Below are positions 43,993 through 52,767 of a DNA stretch of 64,000 bases, piece after piece; within the stretch, counting starts at the first letter, position 1, and each line of letters begins with the position of its first letter. A program made the position numbers and the translations under genes. The notes beneath the pieces were generated by a model. The model had not been told where the DNA came from, ran no database searches, and worked only from the letters and a program-made list of their open reading frames with translations. Source of the stretch: Bacillota bacterium (GTDB lineage: Bacteria > Bacillota > Clostridia > Lachnospirales > Lachnospiraceae); the NCBI GenBank assembly GCA_023414355.1, contig JAEZOB010000046.1:1-64000 (forward strand), given 5' to 3'.

Positions 43993-45924
43993 ATGTATAT
44001 ACTGCATTATGATTACGTCGCTCTGTTACTTAATGTTATCAACCTGGCAGTATTCATTAATCTAAAGAATCTCCGTGATCCGAAAAGTGGGATTCTATTT
44101 ACTATGCTAATCAATAGTATTTTAACCACGACTTTCGATATACTCAGTTCTATGTCCATCGGGCATCCTGAGTCTTATTCTCATGGGTATACTTTCTTCG
44201 CAACCAATTTCTATTATATCTTGAATAATAATAAGATATATGTTTATGTCTTTTATATACTGGTTCTGACCGGAGTCGAACGGCAACTTTCCATGTGGCG
44301 TAAGCATCTGATCTCATTTCCCTTTGTAATAACCACAATCATGATTCTGGCAAATCCCTTTACCAACTATCTGTTCTCCATTGATTCTAATCTAAATTAC
44401 CATCGCGGGACAGGCTTAATTGTTCTATACGTTATCGCATTTCTTTATCTGCTTTATGGTTCCTTCAGTACAATAAGATATAAGAAGCTAATGGATCGCG
44501 TTATCTTTCGTGCCCTCATTACCTTTATCGTAGTCTATATCTTGGCATTGCTTATACAGACAATATATCCTCAATATCTTCTGCAGAGCTTCGGTTCCGC
44601 AATCTGTGACTTCATTATGATTATGATATTACAGAATAGGAATGAAGTCGTGGACGGAACTACTAAGCTGTACAATCAGTCTGCTTTTTATGATAAGCTT
44701 CAGGGTATGATCAACAGCCATACACCTACCTCTATTACTCTGCTTCTTCTTGAGGATACCACAAGCATCAGCTTTTCCTTGGGCTATGGTTATTTGAATC
44801 TCATTACTCAGGAGGTTTCCCACTTTATCAGGAATTCTTTGACTGCAAATGATAAGTTCTATATCCGAAACAGCTGCTTTGTTCTGCTTAATACGAGGAA
44901 CTCTGATAAGCTGTATCAGGAAACAAAAAAGAAGGTAACCGAACGCTTCCGGGAAAATTGGTATATCAATGACCTGAGTATTAACCTTACCGCGAGAATC
45001 TGCCAGCTGAAGTATCCGGAAGATATCTCCTCTTACTCAGAAGTATATGATTACATAGATTATCTGTTTACTGCTCCATCCTCAGGTATAAAAGAGGAGC
45101 AGACCGGAATAAGTGAAATCAGTGTCAGCGCCCACATGCGTGAACAGCAGGTACGTAAAGCAATCGCTTTGGCCATGCTCAATCAATCCTTTGAGGTTTA
45201 TTATCAGCCGATTTATTCTGTCATAGATCAATGCTTTATTTCAGCGGAAGCACTGGTCCGTCTGAGAGATCCTCAGCTTGGTTTTATTCCTCCTGACGAG
45301 TTTATCCCCTTGACTGAACGCGATGGTACGATCACCAAACTCGGAATGCAGATCTTTGAAATGGTTTGTTCCTTCTTAAAGCATTCGGAGCTGGACAAGA
45401 AGGGGATTCGCTATATAGAGGTAAACCTCTCGGTGGTACAATGCATGCAAAGTAACTTAAATGAACAATTGTCTGCATTAATGAAGAAATATAAGCTCAG
45501 TCCGAAGCAAATCTGCCTTGAGATTACAGAGACTGTAGCTGTAAATACTCCCGAGGTCGTCCGAAGCCTATTTGAAGAACTGAATCAACAGGGCATGTCC
45601 TTTGCCCTGGACGATTATGGAAGCGGTTTTTCCAACGTGAATTATATTCTCGAGCTCCCTTTCCATTTTGTAAAACTAGATAAGAGTATTGTCTGGGATT
45701 ATTTTAAGCACGGGTTCGGAAAAATCGCTCTGGAGAGTACCATCGCTATGATGAAAAGCCTCAATATCGAGCTGATCGCAGAAGGCGTCGAAACCAAGGA
45801 ACAGGCTGATGCCCTGGCTGAGTTGGGTGTAAATTATCTTCAGGGCTATTACTTCTCTAGGCCAATCCCTTCTGAAGAATTTATCACCTTTATTTCTGAC
45901 AGAAATTCTGGAAAAGTTAATTAA
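43993..45924 (+). CDS. Membrane GGDEF(degenerate)-EAL protein, likely c-di-GMP phosphodiesterase
   Basis: 643 residues. Seven or eight membrane segments lie in residues 5-215. A GGDEF-type domain (about 220-360) has lost the active motif, with YIRNSCF in its place. The C-terminal EAL domain keeps the key residues: SAEALVRL (EAL), EITET, LDDYGSGFS (DD pair), KLDKS and AEGVET. So c-di-GMP breakdown is expected. AGGAGG precedes the ATG. A degenerate paralogue follows 37 bases after the stop. Confidence 0.9.
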   Translation: MYILHYDYVALLLNVINLAVFINLKNLRDPKSGILFTMLINSILTTTFDILSSMSIGHPESYSHGYTFFATNFYYILNNNKIYVYVFYILVLTGVERQLSMWRKHLISFPFVITTIMILANPFTNYLFSIDSNLNYHRGTGLIVLYVIAFLYLLYGSFSTIRYKKLMDRVIFRALITFIVVYILALLIQTIYPQYLLQSFGSAICDFIMIMILQNRNEVVDGTTKLYNQSAFYDKLQGMINSHTPTSITLLLLEDTTSISFSLGYGYLNLITQEVSHFIRNSLTANDKFYIRNSCFVLLNTRNSDKLYQETKKKVTERFRENWYINDLSINLTARICQLKYPEDISSYSEVYDYIDYLFTAPSSGIKEEQTGISEISVSAHMREQQVRKAIALAMLNQSFEVYYQPIYSVIDQCFISAEALVRLRDPQLGFIPPDEFIPLTERDGTITKLGMQIFEMVCSFLKHSELDKKGIRYIEVNLSVVQCMQSNLNEQLSALMKKYKLSPKQICLEITETVAVNTPEVVRSLFEELNQQGMSFALDDYGSGFSNVNYILELPFHFVKLDKSIVWDYFKHGFGKIALESTIAMMKSLNIELIAEGVETKEQADALAELGVNYLQGYYFSRPIPSEEFITFISDRNSGKVN

Positions 45925-45961
45925 GTTCTATTATAAATACTTTTCATTGGGAGGAATAAAC

Positions 45962-47830
45962 TTGTTAAGCTATTATTACTGTAATAGTGCTCTGATCATC
46001 TATATCTGTACGATATACCTATTCTATGTAAAAAAGCATATCATGGATCAGCAAAGCAGAATTTTTGAAGTTCTGCTCTGGATTAGTGTTTCTTCCTGCC
46101 TGTTTGACGTAATTAGTGAAGAGGCTATCCGGCATCTTGGCAACAGGCCTTCGTGGTATGTATACCTCACTGTATTGATTTTCTATTTACTGCAAATTGG
46201 TATGCCCTTTCTGTCCTCTCTTTATGTTATGACCTTAGTTGACAGACTGAGACAATTGAATGTGTATGAAAAGGTCCTTCTTTATACCCCCATTCTCGTA
46301 ATACAGCTATTGCTTCTAATCAATTATCATACAAAGCTGTTCTTCTATATCGATAGTGATCTGAATTACCGGCACGGCATCGGTTTTGCCTTTCTTTTCG
46401 TTTTAACCGTTTACTACATTATACTGAATGTAATATATCTTATTTATTACAGACATTACATCGCAAAAAGAATACGTTATGTGCTCCTTTCCTTCTCTCT
46501 CTCTGTCATTTTCTTTATTGGACTTGAATTAAGGCTTAACCTAATGATACAAAATTTAGGCATTTCAGTCTGCCTACTACTGCTTTTTATTGCAGTTCAG
46601 AACTCGGAAGAAGCCCTGGTGGATGCCTCCGGTCTGTTTACAAATGGAGCTATGATCAAAAGATCACAGCTTGATATCAAAAACAAGTCGCCCTTCACTA
46701 TCCTACTGATTAAGTTGGAGGATAAAGCGATTATTAATTATACCTTCGGTCTGAACTATTGGTTTTCTATCCTGAGCGAAGTCTCAACTTATCTAAGCTC
46801 TGTGTACAAATCAGATGCTGCTTATAACCTTCAGGACGGATTATTTGCTATTATGCTGCGGAATGGCCTTCCCCTGGAAGAGAAAAATCGCATTATAAAA
46901 AATATCACTTATAAGTTCGAGTATTCGAAATGGAACGTTCTGAATACTGAGCTGTCCCTCTCGGTGCAAATGCTGGAATTTTCTTACCCGAAGGATATCG
47001 ATGAAATTAATGATATCCTATATTACGTTGAATATTATAGTAAGAACCTGATTACCTCAAGGAATATTCTACTCAACGTTGCCGACCTAAATGACAATCT
47101 GAAGAAATACCACGCGGAATTAAAAAAGAAGTTCCGGGATATCGTCGATAGTGGCCAATACGAATTATTCTTCATGCCGATCTACTCCGCAAATGAGAAA
47201 AGGATTATAGCCAGAGAGCCGCTTCTTAAGCTGACGACAGAACCTCCAATCTATGTTTCCCAGGGTGAATTAGAATATATCTCGGACGATTATCGACGGT
47301 TGAATCAAATCCATGCGAGTATCTTTGAAGATACCTGTAGATACATAAAAGAACATCCATCGCCGACTGGTTGCCTGGAATATGTTAATTACAAAATGAC
47401 TGCTGCACAGTTAATGCAGGAGAAATTAATCGAAAATTACAGCGCATTGATTACGAAATATCAGATCGATTACCATCAGCTTGGAATCGAAATGTCAGAA
47501 GCAGCATTATCCTATGTTCAGCCTACCGTATTTCGGAATATCCTATCGATGAAGAGCTTTGGTGTAAACTTTATTCTGGATCATTTCGGCACAGGCTATA
47601 ACAGTCTTGATTGTTTTAAGTATGTTCCATTTGAATTTATTAAACTGGACAAATCTATCGTGAAAGCATGTCTGGATAATGATAAGGGACTTACCGTACT
47701 AAAGAGCACCATCGCTATGATGAAGCAGATGAAGGTAATGATTATAGCTGATGGTATCGATACGAAGGAATTAGCCGATCTGCTCATCTCGTTAGGAGTT
47801 GACAATCTCGAGGGCTCCTACTATTTATAG
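45962..47830 (+). CDS. Membrane GGDEF/EAL paralogue with degenerate EAL site
   Basis: 622 residues from TTG 45962 (GGGAGG six bases upstream). Same architecture as the preceding gene. The EAL motif is changed to REPLLKL, the DD pair to LDHFGTGY, and EGVET to ADGIDT; the catalytic glutamate and one metal-binding Asp are lost. The ORF is open, so it is unlikely to be mere decay. It probably binds c-di-GMP, or regulates its active neighbour, rather than cutting it. Tandem duplication is clear from parallel blocks such as FKYVPFEFIKLDKS. Confidence 0.85.
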   Translation: MLSYYYCNSALIIYICTIYLFYVKKHIMDQQSRIFEVLLWISVSSCLFDVISEEAIRHLGNRPSWYVYLTVLIFYLLQIGMPFLSSLYVMTLVDRLRQLNVYEKVLLYTPILVIQLLLLINYHTKLFFYIDSDLNYRHGIGFAFLFVLTVYYIILNVIYLIYYRHYIAKRIRYVLLSFSLSVIFFIGLELRLNLMIQNLGISVCLLLLFIAVQNSEEALVDASGLFTNGAMIKRSQLDIKNKSPFTILLIKLEDKAIINYTFGLNYWFSILSEVSTYLSSVYKSDAAYNLQDGLFAIMLRNGLPLEEKNRIIKNITYKFEYSKWNVLNTELSLSVQMLEFSYPKDIDEINDILYYVEYYSKNLITSRNILLNVADLNDNLKKYHAELKKKFRDIVDSGQYELFFMPIYSANEKRIIAREPLLKLTTEPPIYVSQGELEYISDDYRRLNQIHASIFEDTCRYIKEHPSPTGCLEYVNYKMTAAQLMQEKLIENYSALITKYQIDYHQLGIEMSEAALSYVQPTVFRNILSMKSFGVNFILDHFGTGYNSLDCFKYVPFEFIKLDKSIVKACLDNDKGLTVLKSTIAMMKQMKVMIIADGIDTKELADLLISLGVDNLEGSYYL

Positions 47831-47863
47831 AAATTCTGGTATTCACCTACCCGTTTGGGCCAA

Positions 47864-47940
47864 AGGGGCTGCTGCAATATGTAAATTATGAGCTGCTTTG
47901 TATCAACGCAGAACACAATTTGCTTTTTGCAACAGCCTCT
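47864..47940. mobile_element. MITE-like 77-bp hairpin
   Basis: Imperfect 24-bp inverted ends: GGGGCTGCTGCAA with AAATT on the left, AATTTGC and TTGCAACAGCC on the right. They resemble the ends of the element at 36267. No ORF inside. It sits between the second EAL gene and the BspA gene and could act as a terminator. Confidence 0.5.
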
Positions 47941-48102
47941 CTCTTGTATTCGAAAGCTCAATGGTAAGAACTTACACCTTACGGTTTCCTTAAACTTAAT
48001 ACGAAACTCTTGATTTATCCCCATAATGTGGAATACAATACAGATAGTTCTTGTCGTACATCGAAGGCAAGAAGCGAAACTACATATTATTGGAGGTGTT
48101 CC

Positions 48103-50403
48103 ATGAGTACCAAATTTAGCAAAACAATCGGACTGCTATTCGTCCTTTCCGCCTTACTGATTGCCCTGATCCCTGTCACTACGGTTCAGGCTAAGTCAAG
48201 TGATTTTCTGATCAAAGACGGGGTTCTGCTCGCATATAACGGTTCCGCAAAGACTGTTAATGTGCCGGACGGTATCACCACAATCGGCAACCGTGCTTTT
48301 TATGAAAATGGATCCGTAAAGAGCATCGTGTTACCCGACAGTGTCACAAAGCTGGAGGAGGAAGCCTTCTCCAACTGCAATTCTCTGGAGAAAATCAATC
48401 TTCCTGATAAGATCAAAAGCATCCCGTATTATGCTTTTTCCGGATGCTATAGGCTTAAGAGTATCTCTTTACCGGAGCAGCTTACTTATATCGGCGAAAG
48501 CGCATTTAGTAACTGCGGTAATCTCTCAAAGCTCAAGCTGCCAAAAACAGTCAAATCCATCAGCATTGAAGCCTTCAGTTACTGCTATAAGCTATCCTCC
48601 TTCAGTATTCCGAAAGACAGTGCTCTGACCTCTATTGCCAGAAGAGCGTTCCAGGGCTGCGGAAAATTGAGTTCCATGCAGCTGCCGGCATCTGTTAACT
48701 ATATTGGTAAGCAGGCCTTCAGAGAGTGTTATAAGCTGAAGAAAATCAATATCCCCAGCGGTGTTACTGCTATACAGAAGGAGACCTTCCAATTTTGTAA
48801 CTCTCTGGCCTCCATCGACCTTCCGGATTCTGTGACCGAAATTGGATCGAGTGCTTTTGCTAATTGCTCCAAGCTTACCAGTGTCAAGCTTCCTAAGAAC
48901 CTGACAGTAATCTCACAGAATACATTTTCCTACTGCTCTAAGCTAAAGAGCATCATCCTTCCGGTTAATATCAGCCGTATCGATGCGAATGCTTTTTCGG
49001 GTTGCTCCTCATTAAGCAATATTAACTTGCCCGAACAGATCACTTCCATCGAAGCAGGAACCTTCTCCGAATGTTCCAAGCTGAATGATATCATTATACC
49101 GGAAAGCGTGAGTTACATCGGTAATGATGCCTTCAATAGCTGCGGCCTAACTGAAGTCATCCTTCCGGCAGAGCTCAAATACCTTGGAGCTTCAGCCTTT
49201 AGCAATTGCGGTAATTTAAGACAGATTACACTTCCTGAAAATATCACGAAGTTGAGTATGAACCTGTTTAGCAATTGCAGAAAGCTGTTATATGTTACTC
49301 TGGCTGAAGATACTACTGAAATTGGCAGTAATGCCTTCAACGGCTGTCGTAGCCTGATCAGTATTAAGCTTCCCGACACCTTGACCACCATTGGTGATTA
49401 CGCCTTCGCTCAGTGTCACCAGTTAACTGAGATTACTGTTCCTAAGTCCGTTACTGTAATAAGCTCAGGAGCATTTTCAGATTGTGTTAACCTTGCTAAA
49501 GTGAGTCTTCCCGAGTCACTGACTGATATTTCAAATGCTATGTTCTCAGGCTGCGCTTCACTTGCGAAGATTAATCTTCCCGCTTCCATCAAGTCCATCG
49601 GGGAATATGCTTTCTCCAAATGCAGATCCTTGACTGAAGCAGCCGTGCCTGAAGGTGTTGTCAGTGTAGGTGATAACGCTTACAATGGTTGTGCAAGCTT
49701 AACTACAGTTAACCTTCCCGAGACACTTGCTTCTATCGGAGGATATGTATTTACAGGTACTAAGTGGATCCTTGAAAATGAAGAAAATCATATGGTTATC
49801 ACCGATAACGGTATTCTTATTAAATACACCGGTAATGACAAAGAACTGACTCTGCCGAAGGATATCATATATATCGCTCCGAGTACCTTCAGCGATAATG
49901 ATTCACTGGTGAAGATTGTACTCCCGAAAGACCTTACTACGATAGCGGAACGGACTTTTAATAACTGTTCTAACCTAAGATCCGTTGAGCTACCTGCTAA
50001 ACTGAAATCCATCGACGAATATGCCTTTGCATATTGCGCGAACCTAAAGGAGATCAATTTCCCTAAGACCTTAAAGACAATCGGCCGGAGTGCCTTCAAT
50101 GGCTGTGGTCTGGAGACCCTTAAGCTGCCAAACAATGTTACCACCGTTGGCGCTTATGCCTTCCAGTACTGCTATGATCTCACTGAGGTCTGGCTGTCAA
50201 CCGGAATGATCAAGGTAGATACCGGCTCCTTCCGATACTGCCAGAGCCTGACGAAGATCCATATTCCGTACTCCATCAAGAAGATTGATAAGCGTGCTTT
50301 CTATCACTGGAATATGACAGGTAAGCAGACCATCTTCTGTCCTCCGGGCTCAATTGCTGAAAGCTATGCTGAGGATAATGATTTCCGGGTGAAATACGAA
50401 TAA
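48103..50403 (+). CDS. Secreted BspA-type leucine-rich repeat protein
   Basis: 766 residues. A signal peptide (about 1-31, ending TTVQAKS) leads into some 28-30 LRR_5 repeats of about 23 residues (pattern I-P-x-x-V-x-x-I-G-x-x-A-F-x-x-C-x-x-L). One break near 530-560 (NGILIKYTGNDKELTLP) separates two blocks and repeats the N-terminal cap. There is no LPXTG or membrane tail. BspA proteins mediate surface binding and often mucin or matrix adhesion. ATG 48103 follows TTGGAGGTG; a longer frame from 48010 would place the signal peptide inside. The adjacent c-di-GMP genes suggest possible control. Confidence 0.93.
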   Translation: MSTKFSKTIGLLFVLSALLIALIPVTTVQAKSSDFLIKDGVLLAYNGSAKTVNVPDGITTIGNRAFYENGSVKSIVLPDSVTKLEEEAFSNCNSLEKINLPDKIKSIPYYAFSGCYRLKSISLPEQLTYIGESAFSNCGNLSKLKLPKTVKSISIEAFSYCYKLSSFSIPKDSALTSIARRAFQGCGKLSSMQLPASVNYIGKQAFRECYKLKKINIPSGVTAIQKETFQFCNSLASIDLPDSVTEIGSSAFANCSKLTSVKLPKNLTVISQNTFSYCSKLKSIILPVNISRIDANAFSGCSSLSNINLPEQITSIEAGTFSECSKLNDIIIPESVSYIGNDAFNSCGLTEVILPAELKYLGASAFSNCGNLRQITLPENITKLSMNLFSNCRKLLYVTLAEDTTEIGSNAFNGCRSLISIKLPDTLTTIGDYAFAQCHQLTEITVPKSVTVISSGAFSDCVNLAKVSLPESLTDISNAMFSGCASLAKINLPASIKSIGEYAFSKCRSLTEAAVPEGVVSVGDNAYNGCASLTTVNLPETLASIGGYVFTGTKWILENEENHMVITDNGILIKYTGNDKELTLPKDIIYIAPSTFSDNDSLVKIVLPKDLTTIAERTFNNCSNLRSVELPAKLKSIDEYAFAYCANLKEINFPKTLKTIGRSAFNGCGLETLKLPNNVTTVGAYAFQYCYDLTEVWLSTGMIKVDTGSFRYCQSLTKIHIPYSIKKIDKRAFYHWNMTGKQTIFCPPGSIAESYAEDNDFRVKYE

Positions 50404-50404
50404 G

Positions 50405-50518
50405 CCTTACTCTATACATGTAGACTGATCAGGCTTAATACAAGGGGTTGCTGTATAGCTTTCTATGATAGTCTATTCTTCACCATCATAGAAGCTTCAC
50501 AGTACCCCTTACTCTATA
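50405..50518. repeat. Imperfect 70-bp hairpin flanked by 12-bp direct repeats
   Basis: Arms begin AAGGGGTTGCTGTATAGC (from 50442) and end in a complement (to 50510), with the inner match TTCTATGAT/ATCATAGAA. The 12-mer CCTTACTCTATA lies at 50405-50416 and again at 50507-50518. This recalls an insertion footprint or a terminator. Confidence 0.45.
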
Positions 50519-50558
50519 AAGCTTAGGATGATAGTCCGAAAAATTAATTTATCACACG

Positions 50559-50583
50559 GCGATTTGTGCGCTGCACAAATCGC
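50559..50583. promoter_or_regulatory. Perfect 11-bp inverted repeat before GNAT start
   Basis: GCGATTTGTGC, loop GCT, GCACAAATCGC. It ends just before the ribosome site of the GNAT gene, so it can hide that site or bind a regulator. Confidence 0.55.
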
Positions 50584-50600
50584 TAGACTATAGAAAGGGC

Positions 50601-51194
50601 ATGGTTATTAGTATGGACCATACATTTAGTATGACAATGGATGACTATGATTTGGTTCTACTTGAGGAAGCTCATATTCCTGCTCTATATCAGTGGGAAC
50701 AGGAAGAAACGCATATGGAATATTTCACCTGTCGTCCCGTGCCTAGCTATGCTTCCTATGAAACCTTTGCTGACCCATTACTGCCAAAGAATACGACTGG
50801 CATAAAAAGAAATTATCTCCTGGTGAAAAAGGATGCTGTCACGATACCTGTTGGGAAAATAACTCTGTTTGATATCAATCCCAGAAACCGGAGTGCCGAA
50901 TTTGGCTATTATATGCCCGAAAGATATCGAGGGAAGGGCTTAGGCAGTATCATGCTTAGAAAATTCCTGATTACTGTCTTCCTCGATCCGATTCTGAAGC
51001 TAAACAAAGTCTATGCCACGACTTCTGCCGGTAATCTGCTCTCCATGAAGCTTCTCGAGAAGCATGGCTTTCATCTGGATGGAAGGAATAGAGAACATTA
51101 CTGGATCAAAGAACATAGATACGATCAGATGATTTATTCCCTCCTGCGTAGGGAATGGGAAGTAAGGTCAGAAAAAATTGATCAAAAAAATTAA
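50601..51194 (+). CDS. GNAT-family N-acetyltransferase (RimJ-like)
   Basis: 197 residues. The GNAT core is seen as GYYMPERYRGKGLGSIMLRK and the ending LSMKLLEKHGFHLDGR, as in RimJ/RimL and spermidine acetyltransferases. AGAAAGGG lies before the ATG at 50601; an ATG at 50613 is possible. It lies alone between a hairpin and the tRNA-Gly gene. Confidence 0.86.
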   Translation: MVISMDHTFSMTMDDYDLVLLEEAHIPALYQWEQEETHMEYFTCRPVPSYASYETFADPLLPKNTTGIKRNYLLVKKDAVTIPVGKITLFDINPRNRSAEFGYYMPERYRGKGLGSIMLRKFLITVFLDPILKLNKVYATTSAGNLLSMKLLEKHGFHLDGRNREHYWIKEHRYDQMIYSLLRREWEVRSEKIDQKN

Positions 51195-51202
51195 TCTCAG
51201 AC

Positions 51203-51232
51203 TTGACAAACTGCCCCCCGATAAGTTATCAT
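51203..51232 (+). promoter_or_regulatory. tRNA-Gly promoter
   Basis: TTGACA at 51203-51208 and TATCAT at 51227-51232 with an 18-bp spacer, 34 bases before the tRNA. Confidence 0.5.
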
Positions 51233-51266
51233 ATCTCTTGCACACGTGATAAACGTGACACACAAT

Positions 51267-51338
51267 GCGCGAGTGGCTCAGTGGTGGAGTATCGCCTTGC
51301 CAAGGCGAGGGTCGCGGGTTCGAATCCCGTCTCGCGCT
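51267..51338 (+). tRNA. tRNA-Gly (anticodon GCC)
   Basis: 72 bases fold into a full cloverleaf: acceptor GCGCGAG/CTCGCGC, D stem GCTC/GAGT, anticodon stem TCGCC/GGCGA with loop TTGCCAA, and T arm GCGGG-TTCGAAT-CCCGT. The CCA end is not encoded. Copies of its 3' end are found at 51521-51533, 53570-53582 and 120-131. Confidence 0.97.
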
Positions 51339-51347
51339 TGATAAAAT

Positions 51348-51380
51348 AAAAAGGATATCCAGACGGATATCCTTTTTATT
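51348..51380 (+). terminator. tRNA-Gly terminator
   Basis: AAAAAGGATATCC, loop AGAC, GGATATCCTTTTT: perfect stem with T run. Confidence 0.93.
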
Positions 51381-51407
51381 TTATTCGAGTACAATCCTGG
51401 ACTCGAA

Positions 51408-51533
51408 GTTCGAATGTCTCCGCTTCGCTCCGGTCCGCGCAAAGCCGAGGTCCCCCGGACCTCGTGCTTCTCCGCTTCGCTCCGGTCCGCGCAAAGCCGA
51501 GGTCCCCCGGACCTCGTGCGCCGTCTCGCGCTT
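51408..51533. repeat. GC-rich 52-bp palindromic repeat, two units, with tRNA-Gly 3'-end copy
   Basis: GTTCGAAT (51408-51415, as in a T loop) is followed by two 52-bp units with the palindrome CGAGGTCCCCCGGACCTCG, then CCGTCTCGCGCTT (51521-51533). The flanks are the two halves of the tRNA-Gly 3' end, pulled apart by the repeat. It differs from the copy at position 1 in the AAAGCCG versus AAACCCG step. Confidence 0.9.
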
Positions 51534-51540
51534 ACGAAAT

Positions 51541-51565
51541 CCCTTGATATTCAAGGGATTTTTTG
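51541..51565 (+). terminator. Terminator-like hairpin after the repeat
   Basis: CCCTTGA-TAT-TCAAGGG then T run; nearly the same as 1151-1177. Confidence 0.75.
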
Positions 51566-51593
51566 TTGCAAGGATATGTGCACCATATGAGCA

Positions 51594-52240
51594 CTAGTTT
51601 TTCGACATTGCTTTATTCATAATATCAAGGTTTTCTTGTTCCGTATTTGGATTGCAGATATAGCCGAGTGTGGCCTTTTCATCGACTTGTCCGAGAATAT
51701 CCCGTATCTTGTCAATCGGCATTCCCGCATTACTTAATCGGCTTGCTGTAGTCCTTCTCGTACAGTGAGGACTTTTGTATGTAATACCTGCATCTCTGCA
51801 ATACTTACTAAGCCAATAGGTCACAGCTCTTGCAGTTAATCTCTCGCCATCTCTTTCAAAGATAAATTCACCATCGGGATTAAGCTCTTTCGCCTTACTG
51901 ATAATTTCTTTTGCTTTGTCAGTAAGAGGAATAAAGCGATATTCAGAGTCGTTTTCCTTCTTTAGATGTTCTACTATCTGAACGCCGGCACTCTTGAATT
52001 TCTCACCATCAAAGACAAATACCTTTTCTTCCATCCTCTGGATTGCAATCTTACCATACTCAATATCAGAGTATTAAAGTGCAACATTTTCTCCGATACG
52101 AACTCCAAGTTGGACATAAGCTGGATACACAATGCTTCTATCGTATTCTCTTCTTCAAGATGGGTATCTAAGACATCATACTCATCATTCAGGTACAGCT
52201 TAGAACCATCATTCTTCTTCCTGACTGCACGGAACTTAGA
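51594..52240 (-). pseudogene. Decayed tyrosine recombinase (integrase)
   Basis: The open part, 51594-52034 (146 residues), holds the C-terminal catalytic half: H-x-x-R as HCTRRTTASRL, then LGQVDEKATLGYICN with the catalytic Tyr and a His-to-Gln change. Upstream, the first Arg box GVRIGENVAL is still readable but is cut by TAA at 52074-52076. A frame change near 52110 joins it to THLEEENTIEALCIQLM further upstream. The catalytic domain is thus broken twice and no N-terminal domain is found. Its place next to tRNA-Gly fits site-specific integration. Confidence 0.85.
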
Positions 52241-52395
52241 TTTGCATTAATCAGAATAATGAATACATAATTTTAGAAAGTGTAGGAGATACATTTCGAA
52301 AATAGGTGTATCCATATTATTGGAAAATAGTATTTATTAAGTATGGTATTATGATTTATGAGTTTACTTATAAATTTGAAGTTGTGGGGGAGATT

Positions 52396-52446
52396 ATGAG
52401 CATAATACAAAAACATAGAAATATTCTCCAATTGTTTAGATTGTAA
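52396..52446 (+). CDS. Orphan leader peptide MSIIQKHRNILQLFRL
   Basis: A 16-residue ORF with GGGGGAGA upstream, followed by an attenuator-like hairpin. No intact gene follows directly; the next start with a ribosome site is a six-codon remnant (MQILLK, 52525-52545). It looks like the leader of a lost gene. Confidence 0.4.
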   Translation: MSIIQKHRNILQLFRL

Positions 52447-52455
52447 AGATGTTTA

Positions 52456-52498
52456 AGCAATACAGAAATTAAATCTTTGTATTGGCTCATTCTTTATT
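52456..52498 (+). terminator. Attenuator-like hairpin after orphan leader
   Basis: CAATACA (52458-52464) pairs with TGTATTG (52478-52484), and a T-rich tail follows. The rest of 52250-52767 holds no intact gene and is AT-rich. Confidence 0.5.
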
Positions 52499-52767
52499 AG
52501 GAAAAATGTCTGAGGTGGAAATATATGCAAATTCTATTAAAATAAAGAGAGTGATAAAATTATGGGGGATTATTAATCACTACACCATTGGAATGTACCA
52601 CATTTCAAATTGTTGAGTCGATATAGGGCCCCATTTTAATTATGAAGCTAATGCAATTATAGAAGAATGAAGCAAATCAATTTGAATTTGCCATTGAGTT
52701 ATATAGTTCATAATTGTTTCACAAAAACGAAGTGAAGATTATTTATATAATTGACAGGAGGAAGACA

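Noticed and set aside
46000..47830. Second EAL gene as a pseudogene.
   Set aside because: The frame is fully open over 622 codons and the membrane part is intact; only catalytic residues changed, which fits a signalling pseudo-enzyme better.
132..51339. The whole 51 kb between the first repeat and tRNA-Gly as one large integrative element.
   Set aside because: No conjugation, replication or phage genes are present in that span, and the first repeat's context is cut by the window edge; the 2-kb segment at 51.5-53.6 kb is better supported.
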